A stretch of 64,000 bases of DNA from Pseudodesulfovibrio alkaliphilus (GTDB lineage Bacteria > Desulfobacterota > Desulfovibrionia > Desulfovibrionales > Desulfovibrionaceae): the NCBI RefSeq assembly GCF_009729555.1, contig NZ_WODC01000008.1, positions 1-64,000 on the forward strand. The letters are read 5' to 3'. Of this stretch, positions 50,297 to 58,659 are shown one piece after another (position 1 is the stretch's first letter; the number at the start of each line of letters is the position of its first letter). Under the pieces are notes generated by a model that worked only from the letters and a program-made list of their open reading frames with translations, was not told the DNA's origin and made no database searches. A program made the translations under genes and the position numbers.

Positions 50297-51757
50297 TTAC
50301 CCCTTCACGCACACCAGAGGGAGTGTCCTGGCCACGGGTGCGGCCAGTCCCGCTCCGGCGGCACTGGATGTGACTTCATCTATATCCTTGTACGCTCCCG
50401 GCGCCTCTTCGGCAATACCCCGGCTCGACATTGTGCGGACAAACACACCCTGATGGCGCAGACTTTCCATCAGATCGCGGCCGACAAAGCGCCGTCGGGC
50501 CTCGGTGCGGCTCAAGACCCGGCCTGCGCCGTGGCAGGCCGAGGAAAAGCTCCTGGCCTCGCCTTCAGTCGTTCCGGCAAGGATATAGGAGGCAGTGCCC
50601 ATGGACCCGCCGACCAGCACCGGCTGACCTGCACCGCGCAGGGCGGCGGGAAGGTCGGGGTGGCCCGGGCCGAGAGCCCGGGTGGCCCCTTTGCGATGCA
50701 CGAACAGGGTTTTCTCCTTGCCGTCCACCCTGTGGCTCTCGGCCCTGCAGGTGTTGTGGGACACGTCATAGAGCAGATCAAGCCGGGCGGTTGGAAAGAT
50801 GTCGGCAAAGACCTCGCGCACGAGGTGGGTGATGACCTGCCGGTTGGCCAGGGCGCAGTTGATGCCAGAGCGCATGGCGCCGAGATAGCGGCGGCCCGGC
50901 TCCGAGTCTATGGGCGCACAGACCATCTCGCGGTCGGGCACCGGAAGATACGGGTTGGGAGCAGCGTTCTTGCCCTTGCGCCGGGCCTTGCCGCCTGGGG
51001 CCAGCTCGTCGATGAAGTCCTGGCCGATCTGATGCCCCAGCCCTCGGGAGCCGCAGTGGATGGAGACCACGACATCTCCCTCCTTCAGGGCAAAGGCAGC
51101 GCTCCGGGCCGGGTCGAGGATCTTTTCAACCCATTGCACCTCTAGATAATGGTTGCCGGAGCCCAGTGAGCCGAGTTGATCGCGTATGCGTTTCCCGGCG
51201 TGGGGCGAAACGTGACCGGGCACGGCTCCCGGCATGCGGCCGCCGTCCTCGATGCGGCCAAGGTCCGCGGGCTGGCCGTAGCCCCGGCCTACGGCCCACA
51301 CCGCGCCGCCTTCAAGCATGGCCGCGAGGTCTTCGCCTTCAAGGATGATGGTTCCGCCCCGGCCCACCCCGGAGGGTACGGCACGGAAAAGGGCGTCGGC
51401 CAGTTCCTCGCGCCGGGCCAGGATGTGGTCGCGGGTCAGGCCGGTGAGCAGGGTGCGTACCCCGCAGGAGATATCGAACCCGACGCCGCCCATGGAGACC
51501 ACGCCGCCGTGCGCCGGATCAAAGGCGGCCACCCCGCCGATGGGGAAACCGTAGCCGGAGTGGGCGTCGGGCATGGCCATGGCCGCCCGCACGATGCCCG
51601 GCAGACAGGCCACGTTACGCAGTTGGGTCAGGGTCTTGTCGTCCATGGCCCGCACCAGCTCAAGGCTGCCGAAGACAATGGCCGGGACGCGCATCCCGCT
51701 GGTCATGGGCAGATGCCACTCGAACTCGCCGTGTCGGGCCAGGCCGTGCAATGTCAT
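50297..51757 (-). CDS. rtcB: RtcB RNA-splicing ligase
   Basis: A 486-residue ligase joining RNA 2',3'-cyclic phosphate and 5'-OH ends with GTP and Mn2+. The metal-binding GGVGFDISCGVRT, LGSLGSGNHYLEVQ, VVSIHCGSRGLGHQIGQDF and YDVSHNTC match the family's conserved histidines and cysteine. Near the end VLVGGSMGTASYILAGT is typical, and the histidine of HGAGR is the likely guanylylation site. No archease (rtcA-like partner) lies beside it. It is followed two bases later by the HPt gene, so they are probably co-translated. Confidence 0.92.
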   Translation of the reverse strand: MTLHGLARHGEFEWHLPMTSGMRVPAIVFGSLELVRAMDDKTLTQLRNVACLPGIVRAAMAMPDAHSGYGFPIGGVAAFDPAHGGVVSMGGVGFDISCGVRTLLTGLTRDHILARREELADALFRAVPSGVGRGGTIILEGEDLAAMLEGGAVWAVGRGYGQPADLGRIEDGGRMPGAVPGHVSPHAGKRIRDQLGSLGSGNHYLEVQWVEKILDPARSAAFALKEGDVVVSIHCGSRGLGHQIGQDFIDELAPGGKARRKGKNAAPNPYLPVPDREMVCAPIDSEPGRRYLGAMRSGINCALANRQVITHLVREVFADIFPTARLDLLYDVSHNTCRAESHRVDGKEKTLFVHRKGATRALGPGHPDLPAALRGAGQPVLVGGSMGTASYILAGTTEGEARSFSSACHGAGRVLSRTEARRRFVGRDLMESLRHQGVFVRTMSSRGIAEEAPGAYKDIDEVTSSAAGAGLAAPVARTLPLVCVKG

Positions 51758-51995
51758 GTGGATCCCCTGTCTGCGTGGTATGAAGAGGCACCATATCCCG
51801 GCGGTCTGGCGGGGTAAAGGGACGGATGAAAAAGATCCATGTCATGGACCGAAGCGATCGTCGGCCCTCTGGCTGTTGAGAAAGGCCCGATTGCTCCGAT
51901 GTTTCAAAAAAGGCAAACTCTCGCGCATTGTCAATACGCGTCGGTTTTTAAATCGCATCGTTTCACCCGAACCTTTCTCAACGTCTGCCAGAGAG

Positions 51996-53099
51996 TTACC
52001 TGCCGCCGTGCTTTCTTCCTTTTTTGATGGTTTTAACCAGGGTGGCGACTTCCTTCCAGCGCTCCTTTTCGATACGCCCGGAGGTTTTGGTCTGGCGCTG
52101 TGCAGCATACTCCAGTTCCTGCCGCATTTTCTTCCAGCTGGCTAACCGCTCAGGATGCAGCTCTCCCCCTTCCACTGCCGATAAGACCCTGCATCCCGGC
52201 TCATGGGCGTGGGAACAGTCCGAAAAGCGGCAGTCCCGTGCCAGGCGTTCGATGTCCGGGAAGGCCGCGTCCACGCCTCCCTGATCGTCCCAGAAGGCTA
52301 TTTCGCGAATGCCGGGATTGTCGATGACCATGCCTCCCTGGGGCATGAAAAACATGTCTCGGGAAGTTGTTGTGTGTCTGCCCTTGCCGTCGCTTTGGCT
52401 TACCTCCCCGGCCGATCGTACCGCTTGGCCGGCGAGCCGGTTGACCAAGGTGGATTTGCCCGCCCCGGAAGAGCCAATCAGGGCTATGGTGTTTCCGGGA
52501 GCGATGTATGGTTCGAGTTCTACCGGGCCGGAAGGGTCCAGAGCCGAAACCAGATGGATTGGCACGCCTATGGCCACGGTCTCTGCTTCGGCCTTGCAGT
52601 CGGCCGGGGAGGGATGGATGTCGGCCTTGGTCAGAACAATGGCTGGTCTGAGTCCGCAATTGTGGACCAGGGTAAGGTAGCGTTCCATGCGCGCCGGGTT
52701 GAAGTCCTGGTCCAGGCCGCAGACAATCAGCACCGTGTCCAGGTTGGCGGCCATCACCTGCTCGCGCCTGGCTGCCCCGTTGAGTTTGCCACGAGCCCCG
52801 GCCGCCCCCCGTGCAAGGGTGTTCCTGCGCGGGAGCACCGCGCTGAGGACAGAGTTGTTGAGCACAACCCAATCCCCGGCAACGGGATATGGGCCTTGCC
52901 GATGGGCCAGAGCGCCCGATGCAGTGACAAGTATCTCCTCCATGCCTTGGCTGACAAGAAAGCACCCTCGCCTGACACTGGTTACACGCGCTATGTCCTT
53001 AAGGTCGTAGCCCAATGTTTCAAGCTGGTTATGAAAGAAAGAACTCCAGCCGATTCGGTTCATGAAATGACAATCGTTTTGTTGCGTTGCTTTGTTCAT
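51996..53099 (-). CDS. rsgA: RsgA, ribosome small-subunit-dependent GTPase
   Basis: A 367-residue circularly permuted GTPase. An OB fold begins the protein; the G4 motif (LTKAD) comes before G1 (GSSGAGKST) and G3 (DNPGI), the defining permutation. A C-terminal zinc site reads CRFSDCSHAHEPGC. It checks late 30S assembly. The start is uncertain (53099 or 53063) since neither has a clear Shine-Dalgarno. It is bordered by two long gaps: 51758-51995 on its 3' side, in which I see nothing firm, and 53100-53557. Confidence 0.92.
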   Translation of the reverse strand: MNKATQQNDCHFMNRIGWSSFFHNQLETLGYDLKDIARVTSVRRGCFLVSQGMEEILVTASGALAHRQGPYPVAGDWVVLNNSVLSAVLPRRNTLARGAAGARGKLNGAARREQVMAANLDTVLIVCGLDQDFNPARMERYLTLVHNCGLRPAIVLTKADIHPSPADCKAEAETVAIGVPIHLVSALDPSGPVELEPYIAPGNTIALIGSSGAGKSTLVNRLAGQAVRSAGEVSQSDGKGRHTTTSRDMFFMPQGGMVIDNPGIREIAFWDDQGGVDAAFPDIERLARDCRFSDCSHAHEPGCRVLSAVEGGELHPERLASWKKMRQELEYAAQRQTKTSGRIEKERWKEVATLVKTIKKGRKHGGR

Positions 53100-53557
53100 G
53101 GCTTACAGCTCGTATCTCGTAAGTGGTATAAGCAAAATGAGGAGTTGTCTCATGCACTGGGAATTGCATGGTGCTCCATGGGCATTCGTGTCGCGAGTGA
53201 AGATGTGGCTGCGGACAAAGGGCAAGACAAAAGAGCAGGGCCGAACGCACGGCTCGATAGGCAATGGACCGGCCAAATCGGGTGATCGCGGCCGGGAGGG
53301 ATGTGATGATGCAGTCGCCTAGCGGTCGGCTTTTTTGTCCGAAGCCGTCGGCGCACTCTCCAACAATGAGCGGGGCAAAAAATCTCCTAAATGAACAAGT
53401 TGAACAAGTTCCGTTTCAAGTCGCTACTTCTGCGGCGAAACAATGTCAACTGCCGCATGTCAAGGGCCTCGGGCAGGGGAGCGCATTGATCGATGGGCCG
53501 GGCGCCCAAACAAAAAAGAGGAGCCCGAAGGCTCCCCCTGGATGTGGGCGAGGGTGG
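53100..53557. other. Intergenic region between rsgA and the ACT gene
   Basis: 458 bp without a supported gene. Open frames here lack ribosome-binding sites and family resemblance. Base composition is more AT-rich than the flanks. A tandem gaacaagtt repeat lies at about 53393-53410, and a T-run at about 53331 follows gcggtcggc but the stem is poor. The terminator of the ACT gene (53512-53537) lies at its right end. Confidence 0.5.
53512..53537 (-). terminator. Terminator of the paaK-ACT transcript
   Basis: On the minus strand: ggagcc-ttcg-ggctcc followed by tcttttttg, 20 bases past the ACT gene stop. Confidence 0.85.
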
Positions 53558-53989
53558 TCAGAGGTCGTAGAGCTTGTCGCCGCCAATGACGTTGATGCCG
53601 TTCTTTTGCAGCAGCTCGATGCCCTGGTCTGTTCGGTCGAAGCGGAAGATAAGTACGGCCCTGTCGCCGTTTTGGGTGACAAAGGCGTACATGTATTCCA
53701 CGTTGATGCCGTCCTCCTGGAGCATGCTGAGGATTTCGTGCAGTCCGCCCGGTTGGTCGACGACCTCCACCGCCACCACTGAGGTGCGGCCCACGGTGAA
53801 GCCGTTTTCCTTGAGCGTGGCCTTGGCTGTCTCGAAGTCCGAGACGATGAGGCGCAGGATGCCGAAATCCGAGGTGTCGGCCAGTGACAGGGCGCGAATG
53901 TTGACGCCCGCCTCACTCAGAAGGCGGGTGACCTCGGCCAGACGGCCGGCGCGGTTTTCAAGAAATATGGAAAGTTGATCTACTTTCAT
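53558..53989 (-). CDS. ACT-domain protein
   Basis: A 143-residue protein made of two ACT domains ([36 protein letters not shown] and [33 protein letters not shown]). ACT domains bind amino acids. Located 27 bases after paaK on the same strand, it probably senses an aromatic or branched amino acid related to the ligase's pathway. The pairing paaK-ACT recurs in anaerobes that ferment or oxidise aromatic amino acids; that link is inferred. Confidence 0.92.
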   Translation of the reverse strand: MKVDQLSIFLENRAGRLAEVTRLLSEAGVNIRALSLADTSDFGILRLIVSDFETAKATLKENGFTVGRTSVVAVEVVDQPGGLHEILSMLQEDGINVEYMYAFVTQNGDRAVLIFRFDRTDQGIELLQKNGINVIGGDKLYDL

Positions 53990-54016
53990 GGTGGTATCCT
54001 CGCTTGTGCAGACGGG

Positions 54017-55321
54017 TTAGGCTTCGTTCCTCTTGTCGATGATGCGCTTGGCCTTGCCCTCGGAGCGGGCGATGGTCTTGGGTTCGACCAGCTTGACTCT
54101 GGCAGTGACGCCGAGGAATTCCTTGATGTTCTTGGTTACCTTTGATTCCACGCGTTGTAAATTCTTAATCTCATCCGAGAACATGGATTCGTTGACCTCC
54201 ACCTGAACCTCCAGGGTGTCCATGTTGCCCTGGCGTTCGATGATGAGCTGGTAGTGGGGTGTCAGCCCTTCTGTTTCGATGAGGATGGATTCGATCTGGG
54301 ACGGGAACACATTGACGCCCCGGATGATGAGCATGTCGTCGCTGCGGCCGGTGACTCGGCGCATGCGGGCCGTGGTCCGGCCACACCGGCAGGGGGTGGT
54401 GTTGAGTCGCGTCAGGTCGCGGGTGCGGTAGCGGATGAGAGGGATGCCTTCCTTGGTCAGCGTAGTGAAGACCAGCTCGCCCTCCTGGCCCGCGGGAAGC
54501 ACCTCGCCCGAGTCAGGGTCGATGGTCTCGGCCAGGAAATGGTCCTCCTGGATGTGCAGCCCGTCCTGGGCGTCCTCGCATTCGATGGCCACGCCGGGCC
54601 CCATGATCTCGGACAGGCCGTAAATATCTATGGCCTTGATGCCGAGCTTGGCCTCGATGTCTCGCCGCATCTCCTCGGTCCAGGGCTCGGCTCCGAAAAT
54701 GCCGATACGCAGGGGCAGTCTGCGGATGTCGATGCCCATTTCTGAAGCGCTTTCGGCCAGGAACAGGGCATAGGAGGGAGTACAGCAGATCACGTCGGAC
54801 TCGAAATCCTTGAGCAGCATGACCTGTCTGCGGGTGGCCCCGCCGGAGACGGGCACCACAGCCGCGCCCAGGGCCTCGCCGCCGAAGTGGGCGCCCAGAC
54901 CGCCGGTAAAGAGGCCGTAGCCGTAAGCGTTGTGGATCATGTCCTTGGGCGTGGCTCCCGCGGCCACGAAAGAGCGAGCCATAAGCTGGCCCCAAGTCTT
55001 GAGATCGCGCTTGGTGTAGCCTACCACCGTGGCCTTGCCCGTGGTGCCGGAGGAGGAGTGGATACGCACGATCTGGTCGCGGTTGACCGCGAACATGCCG
55101 AAGGGATAGTGGTTGCGCAGATCCTGCTTTTCCGTGAAAGGCAGCAGCCGGACATCCGCCAGGGTGCGGATGTCAGAAGGCTTGAGTCCTCTTTCGTCGA
55201 ATTTTTTCTTGTAGAAAGGGACGTTGGCATAGACGCGCTCGCACAATGCCTGAAGCCGTTTGAGCTGAAGCCGCTCCATATCCTCGCGGGGAAGGGTTTC
55301 ATATTTTACGTCGAAAATCAT
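54017..55321 (-). CDS. paaK: Phenylacetate-CoA ligase
   Basis: A 434-residue adenylate-forming enzyme converting phenylacetate (or an aryl acetate) to its CoA thioester. The AMP-binding [29 protein letters not shown] and [20 protein letters not shown] are family hallmarks. The ATG at 55321 has AAGGAGG seven bases upstream. The leader contains a hairpin with a T run (55366-55393). No paa ring-cleavage genes are nearby, so it probably serves anaerobic turnover of aromatic amino acids rather than aerobic phenylacetate degradation. Confidence 0.94.
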   Translation of the reverse strand: MIFDVKYETLPREDMERLQLKRLQALCERVYANVPFYKKKFDERGLKPSDIRTLADVRLLPFTEKQDLRNHYPFGMFAVNRDQIVRIHSSSGTTGKATVVGYTKRDLKTWGQLMARSFVAAGATPKDMIHNAYGYGLFTGGLGAHFGGEALGAAVVPVSGGATRRQVMLLKDFESDVICCTPSYALFLAESASEMGIDIRRLPLRIGIFGAEPWTEEMRRDIEAKLGIKAIDIYGLSEIMGPGVAIECEDAQDGLHIQEDHFLAETIDPDSGEVLPAGQEGELVFTTLTKEGIPLIRYRTRDLTRLNTTPCRCGRTTARMRRVTGRSDDMLIIRGVNVFPSQIESILIETEGLTPHYQLIIERQGNMDTLEVQVEVNESMFSDEIKNLQRVESKVTKNIKEFLGVTARVKLVEPKTIARSEGKAKRIIDKRNEA

Positions 55322-55365
55322 GCTGGTCCTCCTTGGCCTCGGATCGGCCGCAATGATCGAAATGG

Positions 55366-55393
55366 AAAAACCACGGCCCCTCAAGCCCGTGGT
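55366..55393 (-). promoter_or_regulatory. Terminator-like hairpin in the paaK leader
   Basis: On the minus strand accacgg and ccgtggt form a 7-bp stem with a 10-base loop followed by TTTTT. It lies 45-72 bases before the paaK start codon, after any promoter would act, so it could be an attenuator. The rest of this 344-bp divergent region (55322-55665) holds no gene I can support. Confidence 0.4.
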
Positions 55394-55665
55394 CGCTATC
55401 GTCGTGGTGCGCCGCCCGCATCCAGGGGCCTGCGGTGGGAAAACGCAAGCCGGAAATGGCGCGGCCGCTGGGAATATTTCATAGCCGGAACTTTGCCTCA
55501 TGTGCCCCGTCGAGTCAAGCGGTTATGGGGTTTGCGGCGGTTGCTCCGGCTGGCGGGGCTTGCATTCGGGACGCTTGCGGGGTGGACTCGCGGTGCGGCT
55601 TGGGGCAAGGTTGTGTGCAGGGATGGCGCAACGCCCTCGCGTCAGGAGGCGGAAGGAGGAAAAAC

Positions 55666-56265
55666 ATGGATTTCAAGGAACTGGTGGCCGCAAGCCGTAC
55701 CCGGCGCATTTTTGACGAGTCAAGGCCTGTGGGGTGCCGTGCCCTGGAAGGGCTGGTGGATTTGGCCCGCCTGACACCTTCGGGAAGAAACCTGCAGCCG
55801 CTGAAATATGTGGTGGTGGCGGACGGGGGGCTGTGCGACGCGATGTTTCCGCTGCTTGGTTGGGCCGGATATTTCAAGGACTGGCCCGGGCCGGGGCCGG
55901 GCGAGCGTCCCACTGGCTATATCGTCATCCTGCTTGACAGGACAATCGCCGATTCGCCCGGATGCGATCACGGCATCGCGGCTCAGACCATCATGCTCGG
56001 TGCCGCGGACATGGCTCTTGGCGGCTGCATCATCGGCACCGTCAATCGCAGCAAGCTGATGAAGCTCCTCGGTCTGGCCGAGACATTCGAGATACTTCTG
56101 GTGCTGGCCTTGGGCGTCCCTGCCGAGGAGGTGGCGGTGGAGCCCCTTCCCCCGGACGGAAAAATCGAGTATTGGCGCGGCACAGACGGCAGGCATCATG
56201 TGCCAAAACGCAGCCTCGACGAGTTGATCGTCGGCCGTCATTTCGGCGACGCCTCGGAGTCGTGA
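55666..56265 (+). CDS. Nitroreductase-family flavoprotein
   Basis: A 199-residue protein with the nitroreductase opening MDFKELVAASRTRRIFDESRPV and TPSGRNLQPLKYVVV, and GIAAQTIMLGAADMALGGCIIGTVNR in the FMN-binding core. GGAGG is six bases upstream of the ATG at 55666. These enzymes reduce nitro groups, quinones or flavins with NAD(P)H; the native substrate cannot be told. It shares a divergent region with paaK. Confidence 0.9.
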   Translation: MDFKELVAASRTRRIFDESRPVGCRALEGLVDLARLTPSGRNLQPLKYVVVADGGLCDAMFPLLGWAGYFKDWPGPGPGERPTGYIVILLDRTIADSPGCDHGIAAQTIMLGAADMALGGCIIGTVNRSKLMKLLGLAETFEILLVLALGVPAEEVAVEPLPPDGKIEYWRGTDGRHHVPKRSLDELIVGRHFGDASES

Positions 56266-56272
56266 TAACCTC

Positions 56273-56659
56273 ATGAATGTTGGGTGTATGAAAAAAGAAA
56301 GCAAATTCAGTACAATGGTCACAGTCGACAAGGCCAGACTCCTGGCCGGGTGGCTTGATGAGAAGCAGGGGACGGACATCGTCATCATGGATGTGAGCGG
56401 GCTCAGTTCGGTCACGGACGCGACCATTGTGGTCTCGGCCCGGGGAATGAAGCATGCCCAGGCCTTGGCTGACGCCCTGCTGGCCCGTGCAGCAGAGAAC
56501 TCCCTCGAGTTCCTGGGCATGGAGGGCTATCAGTCGGGTGAATGGGTTCTGGTGGACTTGAACGACGTGCTCATTCACATCTTCCAGGCCGAGTCGCGTG
56601 AGTTCTACAATATTGAGGGCATGTGGTCCGAGGCCCCCAGGATCGCCAGCAACGCCTAG
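56273..56659 (+). CDS. rsfS: Ribosomal silencing factor RsfS
   Basis: A 128-residue protein of the RsfS/Iojap family, which binds uL14 and blocks subunit joining when nutrients run low. Signatures: GTDIVIMDVSGLSSVTDATIVVSARGMKHAQALADAL and the end of the fold GEWVLVDLNDVLIHIFQAESREFYNIEGMW. The start may be 56273 or 56288. It follows the nitroreductase by seven bases and precedes gpmI by twelve. Confidence 0.94.
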   Translation: MNVGCMKKESKFSTMVTVDKARLLAGWLDEKQGTDIVIMDVSGLSSVTDATIVVSARGMKHAQALADALLARAAENSLEFLGMEGYQSGEWVLVDLNDVLIHIFQAESREFYNIEGMWSEAPRIASNA

Positions 56660-56671
56660 CCGGAGACCCCC

Positions 56672-58201
56672 ATGACCAAGCCGAAAAAGACCCTGTTGCT
56701 CATTCTCGACGGATGGGGCATCGCCCCGGACGGAGAGGGAAACTGTGTGACCCGCGCCGCCACGCCGAATCTGGATCGGCTGCTGGCCGGGCATCCGTCC
56801 ACCCGGTTGACCTGTTCGGGCCGGGCTGTGGGGCTGCCCGAGGGTTTCATGGGCAACTCCGAGGTGGGACACATGAACATCGGAGGGGGGCGTGTCATCT
56901 ATCAGGACATGACCCGCATCGACATGGCCATTGAGGACGGCTCCTTCATGGAGAATCCCGTTCTTAAGGAACTCATGGCATCGACTCGGGCCGGGAGCGG
57001 GCGGTTGCATCTCATGGGGTTGGTCTCCGACGGCGGGGTGCACAGCCACAGCAACCACGTTTACGCCCTGCTCGAAATGGCCCGGCTTCAGGGGGTTGGC
57101 GAAGTCTTTGTCCACGTCTTTCTGGATGGGCGCGACACGCCGCCTTCCAGCGGCCTCAAATATACACGCCAGTTGATGGAGAGGATGGAGGCATTGGGGG
57201 TGGGCCGGGTAGCCACGGTTTGCGGCCGTTACTGGGCCATGGATAGGGATAAGCGGTGGGATCGCAATGCGGATGCCTACCATGCCCTGGTCAGCGGCCA
57301 GGGCGTGTCCATGGCCGATCCCCTGGCAGGTATCCGGGCGGCCTACGAGGCGGGTCAGACCGACGAGTTCGTCAAGCCGGGCGTCATCGCGGGGGTGAAT
57401 GGGAGCATCGGCGACGGTGACGGCCTTTTCTTCTTCAATTTCCGCGCCGACAGGGCGCGTCAGATCAGCCGGGCCATCTTCGACCCCGACTTTGCGGAAT
57501 TCGACAGGCCCGCGGTGCCCCGGCTGGCCGGGTTTGCCACCATGACCCGTTACGAGGAGGGAACGCCGCTGCCCGCCGCATTTCCGCCTCAGAGTTTTGA
57601 TGGCACGCTGGGGGAGGTGGTTTCCGGGCTGGGCCTTCGCCAACTGCGCATCGCCGAGACCGAGAAGTACGCCCATGTCACCTATTTTCTCAATTGTGGC
57701 CGCGAGGAGCCTTTTCCGGGCGAGGACAGAGTGATGATCCCTTCGCCGCGAGAGGTGGCCACCTATGACCTCAAGCCGCAGATGAGCGCGGAGCAAGTGA
57801 CCCAAACGCTCATGGAGCGGCTGCCGGACTATGACCTGTGCGTGTGCAATCTGGCCAACCTCGACATGGTGGGGCATACCGGCGTCATTGATGCTGCCCG
57901 CACTGCCTGCGAGGTGGTGGACGACTGCGTCGGACGTATTGTCGCCGCAGTACTCGGTCTGGGCGGTCGGGTTTTGCTGACTGCCGATCACGGCAACGCA
58001 GAACAGATGCTGGCGGAAGACGGCACTCCCCACACCGCCCATTCGACGAATCCCGTTCCTTTGGCGCTCATCGAAGAGGGCGGCGAAACAACGGTACTTG
58101 ATCCGGGCATCCTCGGTGATATTGCGCCCACTCTTCTCGCCCTGTGGGGCGTGGACGCTCCCACCGCCATGACCGGCAGAAACCTTGCTAGAAAAGGATA
58201 G
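56672..58201 (+). CDS. gpmI: 2,3-bisphosphoglycerate-independent phosphoglycerate mutase
   Basis: A 509-residue alkaline-phosphatase-fold enzyme interconverting 3- and 2-phosphoglycerate with two Mn2+. The opening LLLILDGWGIAP holds the first metal-binding Asp, MGNSEVGHMNIGGGR the phosphorylated Ser, and DHGNAEQM and HTAHSTNPVP late metal ligands. It works in glycolysis and gluconeogenesis with fbp. Downstream by four bases is a zinc-ribbon protein gene. Confidence 0.97.
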   Translation: MTKPKKTLLLILDGWGIAPDGEGNCVTRAATPNLDRLLAGHPSTRLTCSGRAVGLPEGFMGNSEVGHMNIGGGRVIYQDMTRIDMAIEDGSFMENPVLKELMASTRAGSGRLHLMGLVSDGGVHSHSNHVYALLEMARLQGVGEVFVHVFLDGRDTPPSSGLKYTRQLMERMEALGVGRVATVCGRYWAMDRDKRWDRNADAYHALVSGQGVSMADPLAGIRAAYEAGQTDEFVKPGVIAGVNGSIGDGDGLFFFNFRADRARQISRAIFDPDFAEFDRPAVPRLAGFATMTRYEEGTPLPAAFPPQSFDGTLGEVVSGLGLRQLRIAETEKYAHVTYFLNCGREEPFPGEDRVMIPSPREVATYDLKPQMSAEQVTQTLMERLPDYDLCVCNLANLDMVGHTGVIDAARTACEVVDDCVGRIVAAVLGLGGRVLLTADHGNAEQMLAEDGTPHTAHSTNPVPLALIEEGGETTVLDPGILGDIAPTLLALWGVDAPTAMTGRNLARKG

Positions 58202-58205
58202 ATCC

Positions 58206-58448
58206 ATGTCCGCATCCAAGAAGCCTCTCACTCCGGTAAAGCCTGCGGGCATGGAGCTGATCTTTCTTTACCCCTGTCCCCATTGCAGCCGTGAGGTGCC
58301 GCTCATCGCGCCCTCGCGTCCGGCCATGGCCCAGTGCGACGCCTGCCGTGAAAACTTTCCCATCGTGCCCGTGGACGACAGGACCATCCGCTACTTCAAA
58401 CTCATTCTGGCTGGAGGCAAAGCCTCCATTGACCCGGATTTTCTCTAG
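58206..58448 (+). CDS. Small zinc-ribbon protein
   Basis: An 80-residue protein with two Cys pairs, CPHC near residue 25 and CDAC near 47, forming a likely zinc ribbon. There is no other recognisable domain. The ATG at 58206 begins four bases after gpmI. Function unknown. Confidence 0.7.
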   Translation: MSASKKPLTPVKPAGMELIFLYPCPHCSREVPLIAPSRPAMAQCDACRENFPIVPVDDRTIRYFKLILAGGKASIDPDFL

Positions 58449-58597
58449 TTTTCCCCTCGTTGCTGCCGGGATTCCCGGTCAGAATCGGCCGCTCAATAGT
58501 CTAGACTTTTTCTAGATAAATTGTCTTCTCACTGAATTCATTTGCTATTTCAGACAGCGTGCATAGCCGTCGATTCTTTGTGATGGCATGTGCGTTT

Positions 58598-58613
58598 TGG
58601 CCCTGCATTTGCT
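58598..58613 (+). promoter_or_regulatory. Possible sigma54 promoter of the second chemoreceptor
   Basis: TGGCCC-tgcat-TTGCT matches the -24/-12 pattern (GG and GC 12 bp apart) with one mismatch in the -24 box. It lies 47 bases before the start codon, in a region otherwise free of genes (58449-58659). Confidence 0.35.
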
Positions 58614-58659
58614 TGGGCATCGCATCGATTGCGTGAAATTCAAATGGGGAAGTGTAGAG

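Noticed and set aside
52203-53285. 360-codon rightward open frame opposite rsgA
   Set aside because: rsgA on the minus strand has every family motif; this frame is its shadow plus noncoding sequence.
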